A stretch of DNA of 64,000 bases from Prevotella sp. (GCA_024688365.1 JAILEG010000014.1:62001-126000), one strand, 5' to 3'. Counted from the stretch's first letter, positions 9,130 through 18,077 are shown. Made by a program: numbers and translations. The notes: generated by a model not told the origin, from the sequence alone.

Positions 9130-10377
9130 CTATTCGTAGTGCATCGACTTGGCAGGATGGATGTGGCTGATAAGATAGCTTGGCCCTATCAGGACCAAAA
9201 CGCAGACCAACATCGTCACAAGATTCAAAGTGATGACCAAAGGGGCATTTATCTCGACGGGAACCGTGCTGACATAATAGGTCTGAGGGTCAAGTTTGAT
9301 AAGTCCGGTCCATGCCTGCAGGCCGACACATCCTAAGCCGATGAGGTTTCCCAAAAGGAGTCCTCTGCCTATGATGAATGTGGCGAACCATAGGAATATG
9401 TGACGTATCTGGCGGTTACGAGAGCCTAAGGCCTTTAGGATGCCAATCATCTGCGTGCGTTCCAGGATAATGATAAGCAAGCCTGAGATCATTGTCACTC
9501 CGGCAACGGCGGTCATCAAGGCAAGAATAATCCACACGTTCATGTCCATCAGATCGAGCCAGGAGAATATTTGTGGGTTCTGCTCAATGACATTCTCTGA
9601 CGAGTAAGTCTCACCGTAGCGGTCAACCGTGTTCTTCACTTTATTCAGTACACGCATAGAGACAAGGTCAAGCTGAGAGAAATCGTCTACTGACAGCTCT
9701 GCGCCGCTGTACTGGTCAGGCTCCCATCCATTAAGTCTGTTGGTAGTGTACAGGTCAGTGAGGCATATCTGGGAGTCAAACTGTTTCATGTTGGTGGCGT
9801 AGATGCCCACAATTGTAAATCTGCGGGTGCGTACGCCTTGCTTGTTGATGAAGTAGGCAAAGATGCGCTGCCCGACCTTCAGCGTGAGTTTGTCGGCAAT
9901 GGTCTTGGAAATTACAATTTTCTGCTGGCTCTCAGAGTCAGAGAAATGGGGCAGGCTTCCCTCCACCATGTTCTCATGGATGAAGGTGGAGTCGAACTCG
10001 GGACCTACACCTTTCAGGAGTACACCCAGGAAATCGTTGTCAGTCTTCAGTATTCCCTGTGTGTAGGCATACCGTTGTACATGCTTCACCCCCTGCGTGT
10101 GCCGCAGGGCCTTGACCAGTGAGTCGCTGACCTGGATAGGGTATTGCTCGGAGCTTTGCAAGGTAAGGAAGTCGGCAACGGTGATATGGCTTCCGAAGCC
10201 AACTACTTTGTCACGGATAGTATGCTTGAACCCCAGCACTACACTGACCGAGACAATCATCACAGCCAAGCCTATTGCTACGCCAATGGTGGCAATACGG
10301 ATAGCTGGTTTCGATACCTTCCGTGTCTTGTCACCGTCATTGTATATCTTCCGTGCTATGAAAAGAGGATAATTCAT
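9130..10377 (-). CDS. LolC/LolE-type ABC transporter permease (FtsX/MacB fold)
   Basis: A 415-residue integral membrane protein of the lipoprotein-release permease family. One membrane helix is near the N-terminus (about residues 28-50, IATIGVAIGLAVMIVSVSVV), then a large periplasmic domain, then three helices in the last third (for example WIILALMTAVAGVTMISGLL). The FtsX core motif ILERTQMIGILKALGSRNRQI lies between helices 2 and 3. It probably works with an ATPase encoded elsewhere to extract lipoproteins from the inner membrane. ATG 10377 (MNYPLFIARKIY) is preferred to ATG 10407 because relatives typically begin there. It lies 216 nt downstream of the aminotransferase gene on the same strand. 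Confidence 0.88.
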   Translation of the reverse strand: MNYPLFIARKIYNDGDKTRKVSKPAIRIATIGVAIGLAVMIVSVSVVLGFKHTIRDKVVGFGSHITVADFLTLQSSEQYPIQVSDSLVKALRHTQGVKHVQRYAYTQGILKTDNDFLGVLLKGVGPEFDSTFIHENMVEGSLPHFSDSESQQKIVISKTIADKLTLKVGQRIFAYFINKQGVRTRRFTIVGIYATNMKQFDSQICLTDLYTTNRLNGWEPDQYSGAELSVDDFSQLDLVSMRVLNKVKNTVDRYGETYSSENVIEQNPQIFSWLDLMDMNVWIILALMTAVAGVTMISGLLIIILERTQMIGILKALGSRNRQIRHIFLWFATFIIGRGLLLGNLIGLGCVGLQAWTGLIKLDPQTYYVSTVPVEINAPLVITLNLVTMLVCVLVLIGPSYLISHIHPAKSMHYE

Positions 10378-10593
10378 TCTTCTGTGAGTGACCGGTTTGT
10401 TATTCAAGATTCATAGTTATGACATTCTGCGCAGTTGAGCTGTTCCCAACACATGGGGATGCTCTGTTGGCAAATGAGGCATACCATAAAGATGAATTAT
10501 GAATTTTTGGCCGATGATGTTCTGCTTTATAATCGTCAGATAGGATATTTATACGTTTCAGATGCACTGTTTGCGACTTGGCATGCACATTGC

Positions 10594-11802
10594 TCAGTCC
10601 TCATCCACAACTCTCCCTGGGTACGTTTCCAAAGCCTTTCTCAGTATGGTCAGGGCCCTTCGCAGGTCTTCCCGTTTCAGGACATAGGCTATGCGTACCT
10701 GATTGATTCCAGCACCGGGTGTGGTGTAGAAGCCACTGGCGGGGGCCATCATGACGGTCTCGCCTTCGTAGCTGAAGCTTTCCAGACACCAGCGGCAGAA
10801 TCTCTCTGCGTCATCGACAGGCAGTTTCGCCACCGTATAAAAGGCACCCATGGGGATGGGTGAGTAGACACCTGGGATGCGGTTCAGCCCATCAATGAGG
10901 CATTTGCGCCGCTCCACGTATTCATCGTACACGTCTCGGTAATATGATTCAGGTGCGTCAAGGCTTGCCTCAGCGACAATCTGCCCAATGAGAGGAGGGG
11001 AGAGACGTGCCTGGCAGAACTTCATAACTGCCTTACGTATCTCTTCATTCTTGGTTATCAGCGCCCCAATACGGATGCCGCACTCGCTGTAACGCTTTGA
11101 TACAGAGTCAATCAGTACCGTGTTATTCTCAATGTCCTTCAAGTGCATGGCGGATATGTAAGGCGATCCGGTGTAGATGTACTCCCGATAGACTTCGTCT
11201 GAGAAGAGATAGAGGTCGTATTTCTTTACCAAGTCACGTATTTGGTTCATCTCCCGGCGCGTGTAAAGGTACCCTGTGGGATTGTTGGGGTTGCAGATCA
11301 TAATGGCGCGGGTGCGTTCATTGATGAGTTCCTCAAACTTCTCAACTTTCGGCAGCGCGAATCCTTCCTCAATGGAGGTGGCTATAGTCTTGATCTTTGC
11401 GCCAGCTGAGATGGCAAAGGCCATATAGTTGGCATAAGCAGGTTCGGGGACAATAATCTCATCGCCCGGATTCAGGCATGCCATGAACGCATAGAGTACG
11501 GCCTCCGAACCGCCGGCAGTGATGATGATGTCATCAGCAGTCACATCAATGTCAAACTTCTCATAATAGTGACAGAGTTTCTCACGGTAAGAGAGATAGC
11601 CTTGGGAGGGAGAGTATTCCAAGACATCTCGGTCAATGTTCTTCAAGGCGTCCAGTCCGCATTGCGGTGTGGGTAAGTCTGGCTGACCGATATTCAAATG
11701 GTAAACTTTGATACCACGCTTTTTAGCAGCAGCAGCAAGTGGAGCCAGCTTTCTGATAGGTGACTCCGGCATTTCAAGTCCACGAACTGATATTTCCGGC
11801 AT
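10594..11802 (-). CDS. Pyridoxal-phosphate aminotransferase, class I/II (aspartate aminotransferase-like)
   Basis: A 402-residue fold-type I PLP enzyme. GQPDLPTP near residue 38 and AGGSEAVLYAF near 95 bind cofactor and substrate. NPNNPTGYLYTRREM contains the conserved Asn, and SDEVYREYIY the Asp/Tyr pair. The PLP lysine is in SVSKRYSECGIRIG (about 235). LNQVRIAYV-type wording near the C-terminus supplies the substrate-carboxylate arginine (GINQVRIAYV). It transfers amino groups between amino acids and 2-oxo acids in the cytosol. Substrate preference cannot be told from sequence, and no pathway neighbours help. Confidence 0.9.
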   Translation of the reverse strand: MPEISVRGLEMPESPIRKLAPLAAAAKKRGIKVYHLNIGQPDLPTPQCGLDALKNIDRDVLEYSPSQGYLSYREKLCHYYEKFDIDVTADDIIITAGGSEAVLYAFMACLNPGDEIIVPEPAYANYMAFAISAGAKIKTIATSIEEGFALPKVEKFEELINERTRAIMICNPNNPTGYLYTRREMNQIRDLVKKYDLYLFSDEVYREYIYTGSPYISAMHLKDIENNTVLIDSVSKRYSECGIRIGALITKNEEIRKAVMKFCQARLSPPLIGQIVAEASLDAPESYYRDVYDEYVERRKCLIDGLNRIPGVYSPIPMGAFYTVAKLPVDDAERFCRWCLESFSYEGETVMMAPASGFYTTPGAGINQVRIAYVLKREDLRRALTILRKALETYPGRVVDED

Positions 11803-12259
11803 AACTGTTTATTATTATCAATGACCTCCTTTGGCAAATTTCTCTGGATCTTTCCGGACTCTTTCTGCCAAAGAATCAATGTATTTATCACCTTCATTTC
11901 TGAAGTCTGCTAAATCTTCCATACTTATTAGCATTGTTGTCTCAAATAATCCCACGCGTCCACAAAGTACGGACAGTACATAGCTGCCTCCTTCTTTGTA
12001 CAGGACTTAGTTCCAGTCTTTCTCCATGATTATCTGTCTCATCTTTTTCTGTTCCCGCTCTTTGTGAGTGAGTGGGAAAGTGTCCGCATTGGATTCTTTT
12101 ACACTGTTGCAAAGATAGACATTTTTTTTATTTTAACCGCACATTTATCAGATTAACGCAGATTTTTTACTACTTTTGCACAACTGTAAAAACGCCAGTC
12201 AGACTCTTTTCGCCCAAGGTGGGGAGAGATCAGTCTGGTTCTAAAACTTTAAATGATTT
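11803..12259. other. 457-bp intergenic stretch between divergent genes
   Basis: Besides the interrupted small gene (11818-12042, minus), the stretch holds a minus-strand TATCTTTG box at 12117-12110 that could serve that gene. A plus-strand TACTTTTG box at 12171-12178 probably starts the DUF4494 transcript. The 5' leader from about 12183 to 12259 has short self-complementary pieces (AGACT at 12200-12204 with AGTCT at 12232-12236), but I recognise no known riboswitch. Confidence 0.55.
11818..12042 (-). pseudogene. Small gene interrupted by one in-frame TAA
   Basis: Reading the minus strand from ATG 12042 (or 12027) gives MRQIIMEKDWN, then a TAA at 12009-12007. The same frame continues for 62 sense codons to a TGA at 11820-11818. 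The text after the stop, VLYKEGGSYVLSVLCGRVG and then a helix-rich end SLAERVRKDPEKFAKGGH, looks like genuine protein sequence. The most economical reading is a roughly 74-residue protein with a single nonsense mutation. Alternatively only a shorter downstream product (from Met at 11934 or 11922) is made, or this is an assembly/base error. I do not recognise the family with certainty. Confidence 0.55.
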
Positions 12260-12748
12260 ATGAGAAGTAGGACAAGTACCTGGTTCGAGACACGGGTCAG
12301 ATATGACAAGGTCATGGAGGACGGACAGAACAAGAAGGTCATTGAACAGTATGTGGTGGATGCCTTCAGTTTTTCTGAGGCTGAGGAGTTCATTACAGAG
12401 GAGATGTCGCACTATGTCAGCGGAGAATTTGACGTGAAGGCCATCGCTCCGGCTCCATTCGGCGAGATTTTCTTCAGTGATATTGATACTGAGGACAAAT
12501 GGTTCAAGGCCAAGCTCTCGTTCATTACAATTGACGAGAAGACCGAGAAGGAGAAACGCTCATCAGTCACTTATCTGGTTCAGGCTCATTCCGTCAACGG
12601 TGCTGTTAAGCATGTTGATGAGGTTATGGGCTCAACGATGATTGACTATGAGATAGCAGCCATCACAGAGACCCGTATTATGGATGTTTTTGAGCATCGT
12701 GCCGGGAAGAAGGATGAGGCTGACGTAAAACCTGAATACGAGCAGTAA
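12260..12748 (+). CDS. DUF4494 domain-containing protein
   Basis: A 162-residue cytoplasmic protein (no signal peptide, no membrane helix) that matches my memory of the Bacteroidota-specific DUF4494 family. That family typically opens with SxTWFETRVRYDKVMEDG and contains an alternating beta-strand core with KAKLSFITIDEKTEKEKR. No enzymatic motif is visible and the function is unknown. It lies 23 nt before the yggS gene on the same strand, so an operon is likely, and the pair may be functionally tied. The leader is about 75 nt after a TACTTTTG -7 box. Confidence 0.8.
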   Translation: MRSRTSTWFETRVRYDKVMEDGQNKKVIEQYVVDAFSFSEAEEFITEEMSHYVSGEFDVKAIAPAPFGEIFFSDIDTEDKWFKAKLSFITIDEKTEKEKRSSVTYLVQAHSVNGAVKHVDEVMGSTMIDYEIAAITETRIMDVFEHRAGKKDEADVKPEYEQ

Positions 12749-12771
12749 GCCGCAAAACTTAATAGATCCTT

Positions 12772-13449
12772 ATGTGTATGTATGATGTAGCAAGGAATTT
12801 ACATGAGGTACTGGGAAAGCTTCCTGATGGTGTGAAGTTGGTTGCCATCAGTAAGTTCCACCCTAATGAATACATTGAGGCTGCTTACCGTGAGGGGCAA
12901 CGGGTCTTTGGCGAGAGTCAGGAGCAGGAACTGTCACGTAAGGTGGAGAGCCTGCCGAAGGATATAGAATGGCACTTCATTGGGCATCTCCAGACGAACA
13001 AGGTGAAGTATATTGCTCCTTATATTTCCATGATTGAGGCGGTCGACTCGCTGAAGCTGCTGAAGGAAATCAACCGACAGGCGGCCAAGCACGACCGTAT
13101 TATCAACGTATTGCTGGAACTGCATATAGCTGAGGAGGAAAGCAAGTATGGCTTTACCCCTGATGCCTGTCGGCAGCTGTTGGAGGATGGAGAGTGGAGA
13201 AGTCTGGCTAACGTACACATATCGGGGCTGATGATGATGGCATCCAATGTGGATGACAATGGTCAGATCAGGAAAGAAATGAGCCTGGCAGCTGATCTCT
13301 TTGATGAGCTGAAGGCCAAGTACTTTGCTGACGACCCTGGTTTCAAGGAACGCTCCTGGGGGATGAGTCATGACTACGACATTGCGCTGGAATGCCGTTC
13401 CACGATGGTGCGTGTCGGGACAACCATTTTTGGTCCGAGAGTGTATTGA
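12772..13449 (+). CDS. YggS/PLPBP family pyridoxal-phosphate homeostasis protein
   Basis: A 225-residue single-domain protein with the fold of the alanine-racemase N-terminal barrel. The PLP lysine lies in LVAISKFHP (about residue 27). FGESQEQEL, WHFIGHLQTNKVKYI and GLMMMAS are family hallmarks, and the C-terminal WGMSHDYDIALECRSTMVRVGTTIFG binds the phosphate. It buffers PLP and affects amino-acid and keto-acid pools; it is not a racemase. ATG 12778 is an alternative start two codons in. Confidence 0.93.
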   Translation: MCMYDVARNLHEVLGKLPDGVKLVAISKFHPNEYIEAAYREGQRVFGESQEQELSRKVESLPKDIEWHFIGHLQTNKVKYIAPYISMIEAVDSLKLLKEINRQAAKHDRIINVLLELHIAEEESKYGFTPDACRQLLEDGEWRSLANVHISGLMMMASNVDDNGQIRKEMSLAADLFDELKAKYFADDPGFKERSWGMSHDYDIALECRSTMVRVGTTIFGPRVY

Positions 13450-13597
13450 GAATTCAGCTCCTTAAGTCATCCTAAAAGATGAGGGGGATGACTTGCGTTG
13501 CCGTTTAATGGTGTGAGACAAGTTACGCTTGTCATAATTTTGGGCTGAAGTACCCAATGCCAAAGCAGTATCTATTGGGAACTGATTATGATGTGTG

Positions 13598-13680
13598 CAT
13601 CTTTGCACTAAACTAATTGACAGTAAGAAGGCTGTCTCATGGTGGATGGATTATCCGTCATGAGGCAGCCTTCTTTATCT
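13598..13680 (+). ncRNA. Candidate small transcript: promoter-like box closely followed by a terminator
   Basis: Between convergent genes, a near-consensus -7 box CATCTTTG (13598-13605), with TTG 20 bp upstream (13575-13577), is followed after 19 nt by the hairpin at 13625-13675 and a T-rich tail. If the box is used, a transcript of about 70 nt would result. The first base deviates from TAnnTTTG, so this is tentative; the hairpin may simply end the yggS mRNA. Confidence 0.25.
13625..13675. terminator. Hairpin terminator between yggS and the M6 protease gene
   Basis: Seventeen bases at 13625-13641 pair with 13659-13675 with a single G-T wobble. The loop contains a second small GGAT/ATCC pairing. 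A T-rich tail (CTTCTTTATCTTTT) follows on the plus strand. Confidence 0.8.
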
Positions 13681-13711
13681 TTTAGCCTTATGCGTCCTGG
13701 GTGAATACAGG

Positions 13712-15502
13712 TTACTTCACAAATTTCTGTCGGTTCTGAATATATATACCATGAGGTAGGGTGGAGCGGTCGGTACCCACATATCTTCCGTCAATGGTGT
13801 AGATGCGGTTGTCCTGTGGCTCTTTTATCGTGATGCCATCAATGCCGTTGGCGGTAAGATCCTGAAGATACTCAAAGGATATGTTTCCTGTTGTCTCTTC
13901 CTCTGTGATGTGATACAGAGGTTTTGTAAGCGTGCTTAAATTCAATTTTACAGTCTCCAGTTTGTCTATATTGCTTGTGCCAGGGAATGGGTCACCTCCG
14001 TGGCTTATCAGGTATTCATCATGTTTGGCCTGTTTGGTCTTCTCATCTCCGACAACACTATAGCTTGACATAAGAAAGCCATCGGCAGGGACAATGGTCA
14101 TGCCGGGTTTGCCATAGATGTCATTGACCTTGTCTTCCATATTAACGGTATCGAGTCCGTAATTAATCCGGTAGACTAACATTCCATGTCCAAGGCGAGA
14201 TAGACCGTAGTTCCATCCTTCGTCTTGAATGTTGTGGAGAATGAGATATTCATCAATATTGTCAGATGTTATTTTCAAAGCCTCACCTGCTTTTAATTCA
14301 ATCTTGGCTTCCTTGTCTTCAATGGTCTTGACAGTAGCCCAGCCCATGACCTCTTTTTCCCACGGTGTGTAAGGAGTTGGGGTATATCCCTGGTCAGTAT
14401 ACTCGCCTCCATCCATTAAGTCCCAGTATTCCATTGCTTGATTGTCTTTTTTTGCAGTGTCATCTATTGGGTAAAAGTCTGGTAGTCCCATAGTGTGGGA
14501 GAACTCATGACAAAAGAGACCTATGCCATTGATTCTTTTTCCTAAAGGTTTTCCAGTGCTTGAGGATATCTGCCCAGGTTTGTAGTTCAGCTCGTTGCTG
14601 ATGCCAAAGCGTCCGATGTTTTTCCCGTTGAAGACTGGTCCACGTCCTTCAGAAAAATAACTGGACTTAGGCCATAAGTCATTACTGGTACCTGTTGTGT
14701 TTTGCCCCCAGCCAGCATAGATGACGTAGACCAAGTCAACCATGTTGTCTCCGTTACTGTCATATTTGCTAAAGTCGACAGTGCCTTTAGCGGCCTCACA
14801 GGCATCTTTAATGAGGTTCATGTAGTTATAGTCCTGATTGCCATTTTTGTCTTCTCCATAATACATGCTTGGCTTATCAAGTTTGAACGGTCCTACGACA
14901 TCAAATTCTGGTTGGAAAGCCCCACTGCTCATACTGGAAAAATATTGCCTTACACTTCCGTGATTGCGATCTTCTCTGAGACCTCGATTCTTTAGAGGGC
15001 CGTCAGAGTTCAGATATTCTGTAAATGTAGCCTTAGGGTCCTGGGCACTGAATACAGTATCTGAGAACTCAACTAAGATAGTAAGGACTTTGGGAGTACC
15101 CGTATGAGGAAAGTAGGCAGGCTTGCGTGTCCCTATAGACTGTGCGCGGGTTTGGGCTATGGTTCTTGTGGCAGTGCTGAAGAATAGGTGTTTTTTTGCC
15201 TCTTGTTCCTTTACGGCTTTGTCTTCAGTTACCGAACGCATGTTGGAGTTGTGGGCAAGCTGTTTTGTAGCTTTCAGTTCACCGGTCTTGCTTATTTCGG
15301 CAACGTAGAAATCGTTGTCGACCTTGATGACCAGTACTCCGTCGGCTGTACTAATCCAGCTGAAATGTTCGTCTCCATGTTGGTAGAGTGTGACCTGCGT
15401 TCCGTCAGATTGTGTGATGATGATAGGAGCAGGGTTTGCTTTGGCAGCCCACAGAGATAAGGTGGTAAGTGCCATGCAGCACAAAAGTAGAATCTTTCTC
15501 AT
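13712..15502 (-). CDS. Secreted M6-family (immune inhibitor A-like) metalloprotease
   Basis: A 596-residue preprotein. A signal peptide (MRKILLLCCMALTTLSLWAA) is followed by a propeptide-like domain and the M6 catalytic domain. The zinc motif is CHEFSHTMGLPD, with His332, Glu333, His336 and likely ligand Asp342. An upstream DSNGDNMVD loop (about 248-256) resembles a calcium site. The last 40 residues (IYTIDGRYVGTDRSTLPHGI and following) resemble the C-terminal sorting domains of type IX secretion substrates, so the protein is probably exported to the surface or medium. An open frame continues 100 codons upstream, but the signal peptide and the overlap with the EFR1 gene make ATG 15502 the start. 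Confidence 0.88.
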   Translation of the reverse strand: MRKILLLCCMALTTLSLWAAKANPAPIIITQSDGTQVTLYQHGDEHFSWISTADGVLVIKVDNDFYVAEISKTGELKATKQLAHNSNMRSVTEDKAVKEQEAKKHLFFSTATRTIAQTRAQSIGTRKPAYFPHTGTPKVLTILVEFSDTVFSAQDPKATFTEYLNSDGPLKNRGLREDRNHGSVRQYFSSMSSGAFQPEFDVVGPFKLDKPSMYYGEDKNGNQDYNYMNLIKDACEAAKGTVDFSKYDSNGDNMVDLVYVIYAGWGQNTTGTSNDLWPKSSYFSEGRGPVFNGKNIGRFGISNELNYKPGQISSSTGKPLGKRINGIGLFCHEFSHTMGLPDFYPIDDTAKKDNQAMEYWDLMDGGEYTDQGYTPTPYTPWEKEVMGWATVKTIEDKEAKIELKAGEALKITSDNIDEYLILHNIQDEGWNYGLSRLGHGMLVYRINYGLDTVNMEDKVNDIYGKPGMTIVPADGFLMSSYSVVGDEKTKQAKHDEYLISHGGDPFPGTSNIDKLETVKLNLSTLTKPLYHITEEETTGNISFEYLQDLTANGIDGITIKEPQDNRIYTIDGRYVGTDRSTLPHGIYIQNRQKFVK

Positions 15503-15548
15503 TATCTGTTTGCTTATGTGAGTGTGTTTTAATATGATTTTTTCTGTA

Positions 15549-16391
15549 TTAATGTAATTCCTTCCTGTTATAGAAGTATTGTCCTTTCTTCTCAGTCCGT
15601 TTGCCGAACTCAATGGCATGATGCGGACAGTGGTGGTAGCAGGAGAAGCAGGTAAGGCATTTACCATTGTGGAGCCACTCCGGCTCAAGGCCCAGACCGC
15701 CCTTGATGTCGCTGACGGGACAGACATTGGCGCAGATGCCACACTTGACACATCGGCTGCTGTCAACGCGGAAGGGTTTGTCGGTGATGAGATACTTCTC
15801 AAAGAAGCCTCCTACAGGACCGGAAAAGAATGACGGTACAGGCCCCCGTCTCAGCAGCTGCCAGCCCCAGGGTGTTCCTTGAATGGCTGTACGGTGTTGC
15901 AGGATGGCTTCGGAGAATGTCTTCAGCTCCTTACAGGCCACCTCTTTCTTCTCCTGTTCTTTTTCCTTGCTGTCGACATCCATGCCAGGCAGCCCCACAT
16001 ACGATTCAGGCATTATGAGCGAGCAGACAGCTTCAAGTGTCAACTGTTGCCCGGCTGGGACAGCCGAAAGCTGTTGTCTGAACCGCTCCATAGCCTTGCC
16101 GATGCTGTCGCCTGCTGTGACCATACAGAAGCAATAATGCCTGCCGCAGGCAGAGGAGAGGTCGATGTCATTTGATACGAATGTCAGTTTCTTTAGAAAT
16201 TCTCTTATGATACGTGGCACTCTCCATCCGTGTATGGGGAAGATGAAGCCTACGTGTTCCTCCTTTCTTAATGTGAATTGGCAGTTGTCCTTGATGACCT
16301 CCGGGATGGAAACCAGCGTGTCGCCTGTTTGTGAAGCCAATGTCTTTGCAGCCCATCGGCTGTTGCCTGTTCCTGAAAAGTAGAAAATCAT
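15549..16391 (-). CDS. EFR1 family ferredoxin-flavodoxin fusion protein
   Basis: A 280-residue protein. The N-terminal flavodoxin-like part begins IFYFSGTGNSRWAAKTLA, where SGTGNS should bind FMN phosphate. A C-terminal domain has two 4Fe-4S motifs, CVKCGICANVCPV and CLTCFSCYHHCP, each CxxCxxCxxxC. It is probably a cytosolic electron carrier. A near-perfect promoter lies only 4 nt upstream of the ATG, so the mRNA is predicted to be leaderless. The gene is 46 nt upstream of the M6 protease on the same strand, but no functional link is obvious. Confidence 0.88.
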   Translation of the reverse strand: MIFYFSGTGNSRWAAKTLASQTGDTLVSIPEVIKDNCQFTLRKEEHVGFIFPIHGWRVPRIIREFLKKLTFVSNDIDLSSACGRHYCFCMVTAGDSIGKAMERFRQQLSAVPAGQQLTLEAVCSLIMPESYVGLPGMDVDSKEKEQEKKEVACKELKTFSEAILQHRTAIQGTPWGWQLLRRGPVPSFFSGPVGGFFEKYLITDKPFRVDSSRCVKCGICANVCPVSDIKGGLGLEPEWLHNGKCLTCFSCYHHCPHHAIEFGKRTEKKGQYFYNRKELH

Positions 16392-16395
16392 GGGG

Positions 16396-16426
16396 CAAAG
16401 GTACGGAATATTTTGTAACTTGCAAA
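16396..16426 (-). promoter_or_regulatory. Promoter of the EFR1 gene, predicting a leaderless mRNA
   Basis: On the minus strand, TTTG (16426-16423), a 19-bp spacer and TACCTTTG (16403-16396) match the consensus in full. The ATG begins at 16391, 4 nt past the -7 box. Transcription would start at or within a base or two of the start codon. Confidence 0.7.
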
Positions 16427-16454
16427 ATAATAAGGTGTAATCTCGCCGCTGGAC

Positions 16455-16485
16455 TTTGTTCTTTCATGTGTTTTTGCTACATTTG
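16455..16485 (+). promoter_or_regulatory. Promoter of comEC
   Basis: TTTG (16455-16458), a 19-bp spacer and TACATTTG (16478-16485) fit the Bacteroidota consensus. It is arranged back to back with the EFR1 promoter in a 120-bp divergent intergenic region. The comEC ATG at 16512 is 26 nt downstream. Confidence 0.7.
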
Positions 16486-16511
16486 CAGGCAAGATGTGAA
16501 CGCATGACGAT

Positions 16512-18053
16512 ATGAGGAAGAAGCTGGATCTGAAAATGTATCCGTTTGTCAAACTGGTGGTGCCGTTGGCTTTGGGCATTATCACGGGTGATGCTGTTGG
16601 CAGTGGGCTGGCAGTGTCATGGTGGTGGGCATTGACGGCTATCATGTTTGTCCTCGCCCTTGCCGTGCATCGCAGTATGTATCTTCAGAGCCTTCTGCTT
16701 CTTGTGGCTGTTGCTCTTTTGGGTGCCACGCTCGTCTCAGAGAAGGAGACGGAGCTGCTGGTGAGTATTCCCAAGGAGATGGTGACTTACCAGGCTGTCT
16801 TGACCAGTGAGCCTGTTGCACACGGAAAAGTTGTACAGGCAGACTTGCTGGTGATGGGGCTGAAGGGTACGGTGAAGATCAAGGCTTCCATCCTACGTGA
16901 CACGGTCAGCCATCGTTATGAGAGGCTCCATGTTGGTGACGGGATTGAGGCAGCCTCTTACCTGGAGGAACCAATGAACTTCTCAGATGCCACATTCGAC
17001 TATGCCCGCTGGCTTCGGCTGCATGGTTTCGGAGCTGAGACCTTCATTTATCATAACCAGTGGCGGAAGGTGCGTGTAAGTCTCCGGTCGCTGAGCCTCT
17101 TTCAGCGTGCGACATTGGCCGCACGCATCTATCGGCAGAAACTGCTGGGACGGCTGCGCAATGGAATAGAAGGTGACGATTTAGCCGTCATTGCAGCGAT
17201 GACGCTTGGAGACAAGAGCCTCTTGCGCAAAGACCTGAAAGATGATTATTCCATCTCAGGTGCCAGCCATGTTCTTGCCTTGTCGGGTCTTCATCTTACG
17301 GTGGTCTATGGATTGCTGCTGCTCGTGATAGACTGGCTGGCACGCTGCCTGCCGCTTGTGCGCAGGAGGGGTGTTGGAGAGACAGTTGTCTTACTGGCAG
17401 TATGGAGCTATGTCATGTTGGTTGGTTTCTCCCCATCGGTAGTCCGTTCTGCCACGATGCTTACGGTTTATGCTTTCGTGTCGGTTCTGAACCGAGACCG
17501 CCTGTCGGTGAACACCCTTGCCCTAACCGCCTTCATCATGCTTGTTGCCAATCCGCTCTGCCTTTTTGACATAGGCTTCCAGCTGTCTTTTATGTCAGTC
17601 TTGTCCATTCTGATGTTCTACCCGCTTCTCTTCAAAATGATTCCGGCTGTAGTCTTGCAGCGTTCGGTGGTGGTGAGATGGCTGTGGGGAATGGCTGCCG
17701 TCTCGCTGTCAGCCCAGATTGGCGCAGCTCCGCTTGTGGCTTATTACTTCGGCCGATTCTCCACAGTCTTCCTTGTAAGCAGCCTGATTGCCGTTCCCGG
17801 CACAACGGTCATCCTTTACATGACCCTGGCGATGCTGCTATTACCGCTGTCCTCGTTGTCGGGACTGCTCGGGCAGTTCCTTGGCAGGCTTGCAGGTTGG
17901 ATGAACACCTCGTTACATTGGCTGGCGAATGTTCCCGGAGCGAGTATCGAGGGGCTGCATGTGTCGGTGGGGCAGGTAGCCGTCTGCTATGTCATGCTGC
18001 TTGCGGGGTGGCTGTTGGCGTCTTTTTATGCGGACAGGATAGAGTTTAGGTAA
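16512..18053 (+). CDS. comEC: ComEC/Rec2-family DNA-uptake channel protein
   Basis: A 513-residue polytopic inner-membrane protein. The N-terminal part (about residues 1-190) contains membrane helices and a soluble DUF4131/OB-like segment. The competence domain follows, with the hallmark GASHVLALSGLHLTVVYGL near 255-273, LVGFSPSVVRSATM, and FDIGFQLSFMSVLSILMFYP. It is shorter than Bacillus ComEC because the C-terminal metallo-beta-lactamase domain is absent, as I recall is usual in Bacteroidota. It would translocate single-stranded DNA across the inner membrane during transformation. No other competence gene is nearby; truA follows after 24 nt. Confidence 0.9.
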   Translation: MRKKLDLKMYPFVKLVVPLALGIITGDAVGSGLAVSWWWALTAIMFVLALAVHRSMYLQSLLLLVAVALLGATLVSEKETELLVSIPKEMVTYQAVLTSEPVAHGKVVQADLLVMGLKGTVKIKASILRDTVSHRYERLHVGDGIEAASYLEEPMNFSDATFDYARWLRLHGFGAETFIYHNQWRKVRVSLRSLSLFQRATLAARIYRQKLLGRLRNGIEGDDLAVIAAMTLGDKSLLRKDLKDDYSISGASHVLALSGLHLTVVYGLLLLVIDWLARCLPLVRRRGVGETVVLLAVWSYVMLVGFSPSVVRSATMLTVYAFVSVLNRDRLSVNTLALTAFIMLVANPLCLFDIGFQLSFMSVLSILMFYPLLFKMIPAVVLQRSVVVRWLWGMAAVSLSAQIGAAPLVAYYFGRFSTVFLVSSLIAVPGTTVILYMTLAMLLLPLSSLSGLLGQFLGRLAGWMNTSLHWLANVPGASIEGLHVSVGQVAVCYVMLLAGWLLASFYADRIEFR

Positions 18054-18077
18054 ATTTTCGTAACTTTGCAGCCGATT

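Noticed and set aside
10408..10593. A short minus-strand open frame between the aminotransferase and lolE-like genes
   Set aside because: Sixty-two codons with no protein-like composition or promoter box; judged chance.
13712..15802. A longer 696-codon version of the M6 protease
   Set aside because: The extra 100 codons overlap the EFR1 gene and precede the signal peptide that starts at 15502.
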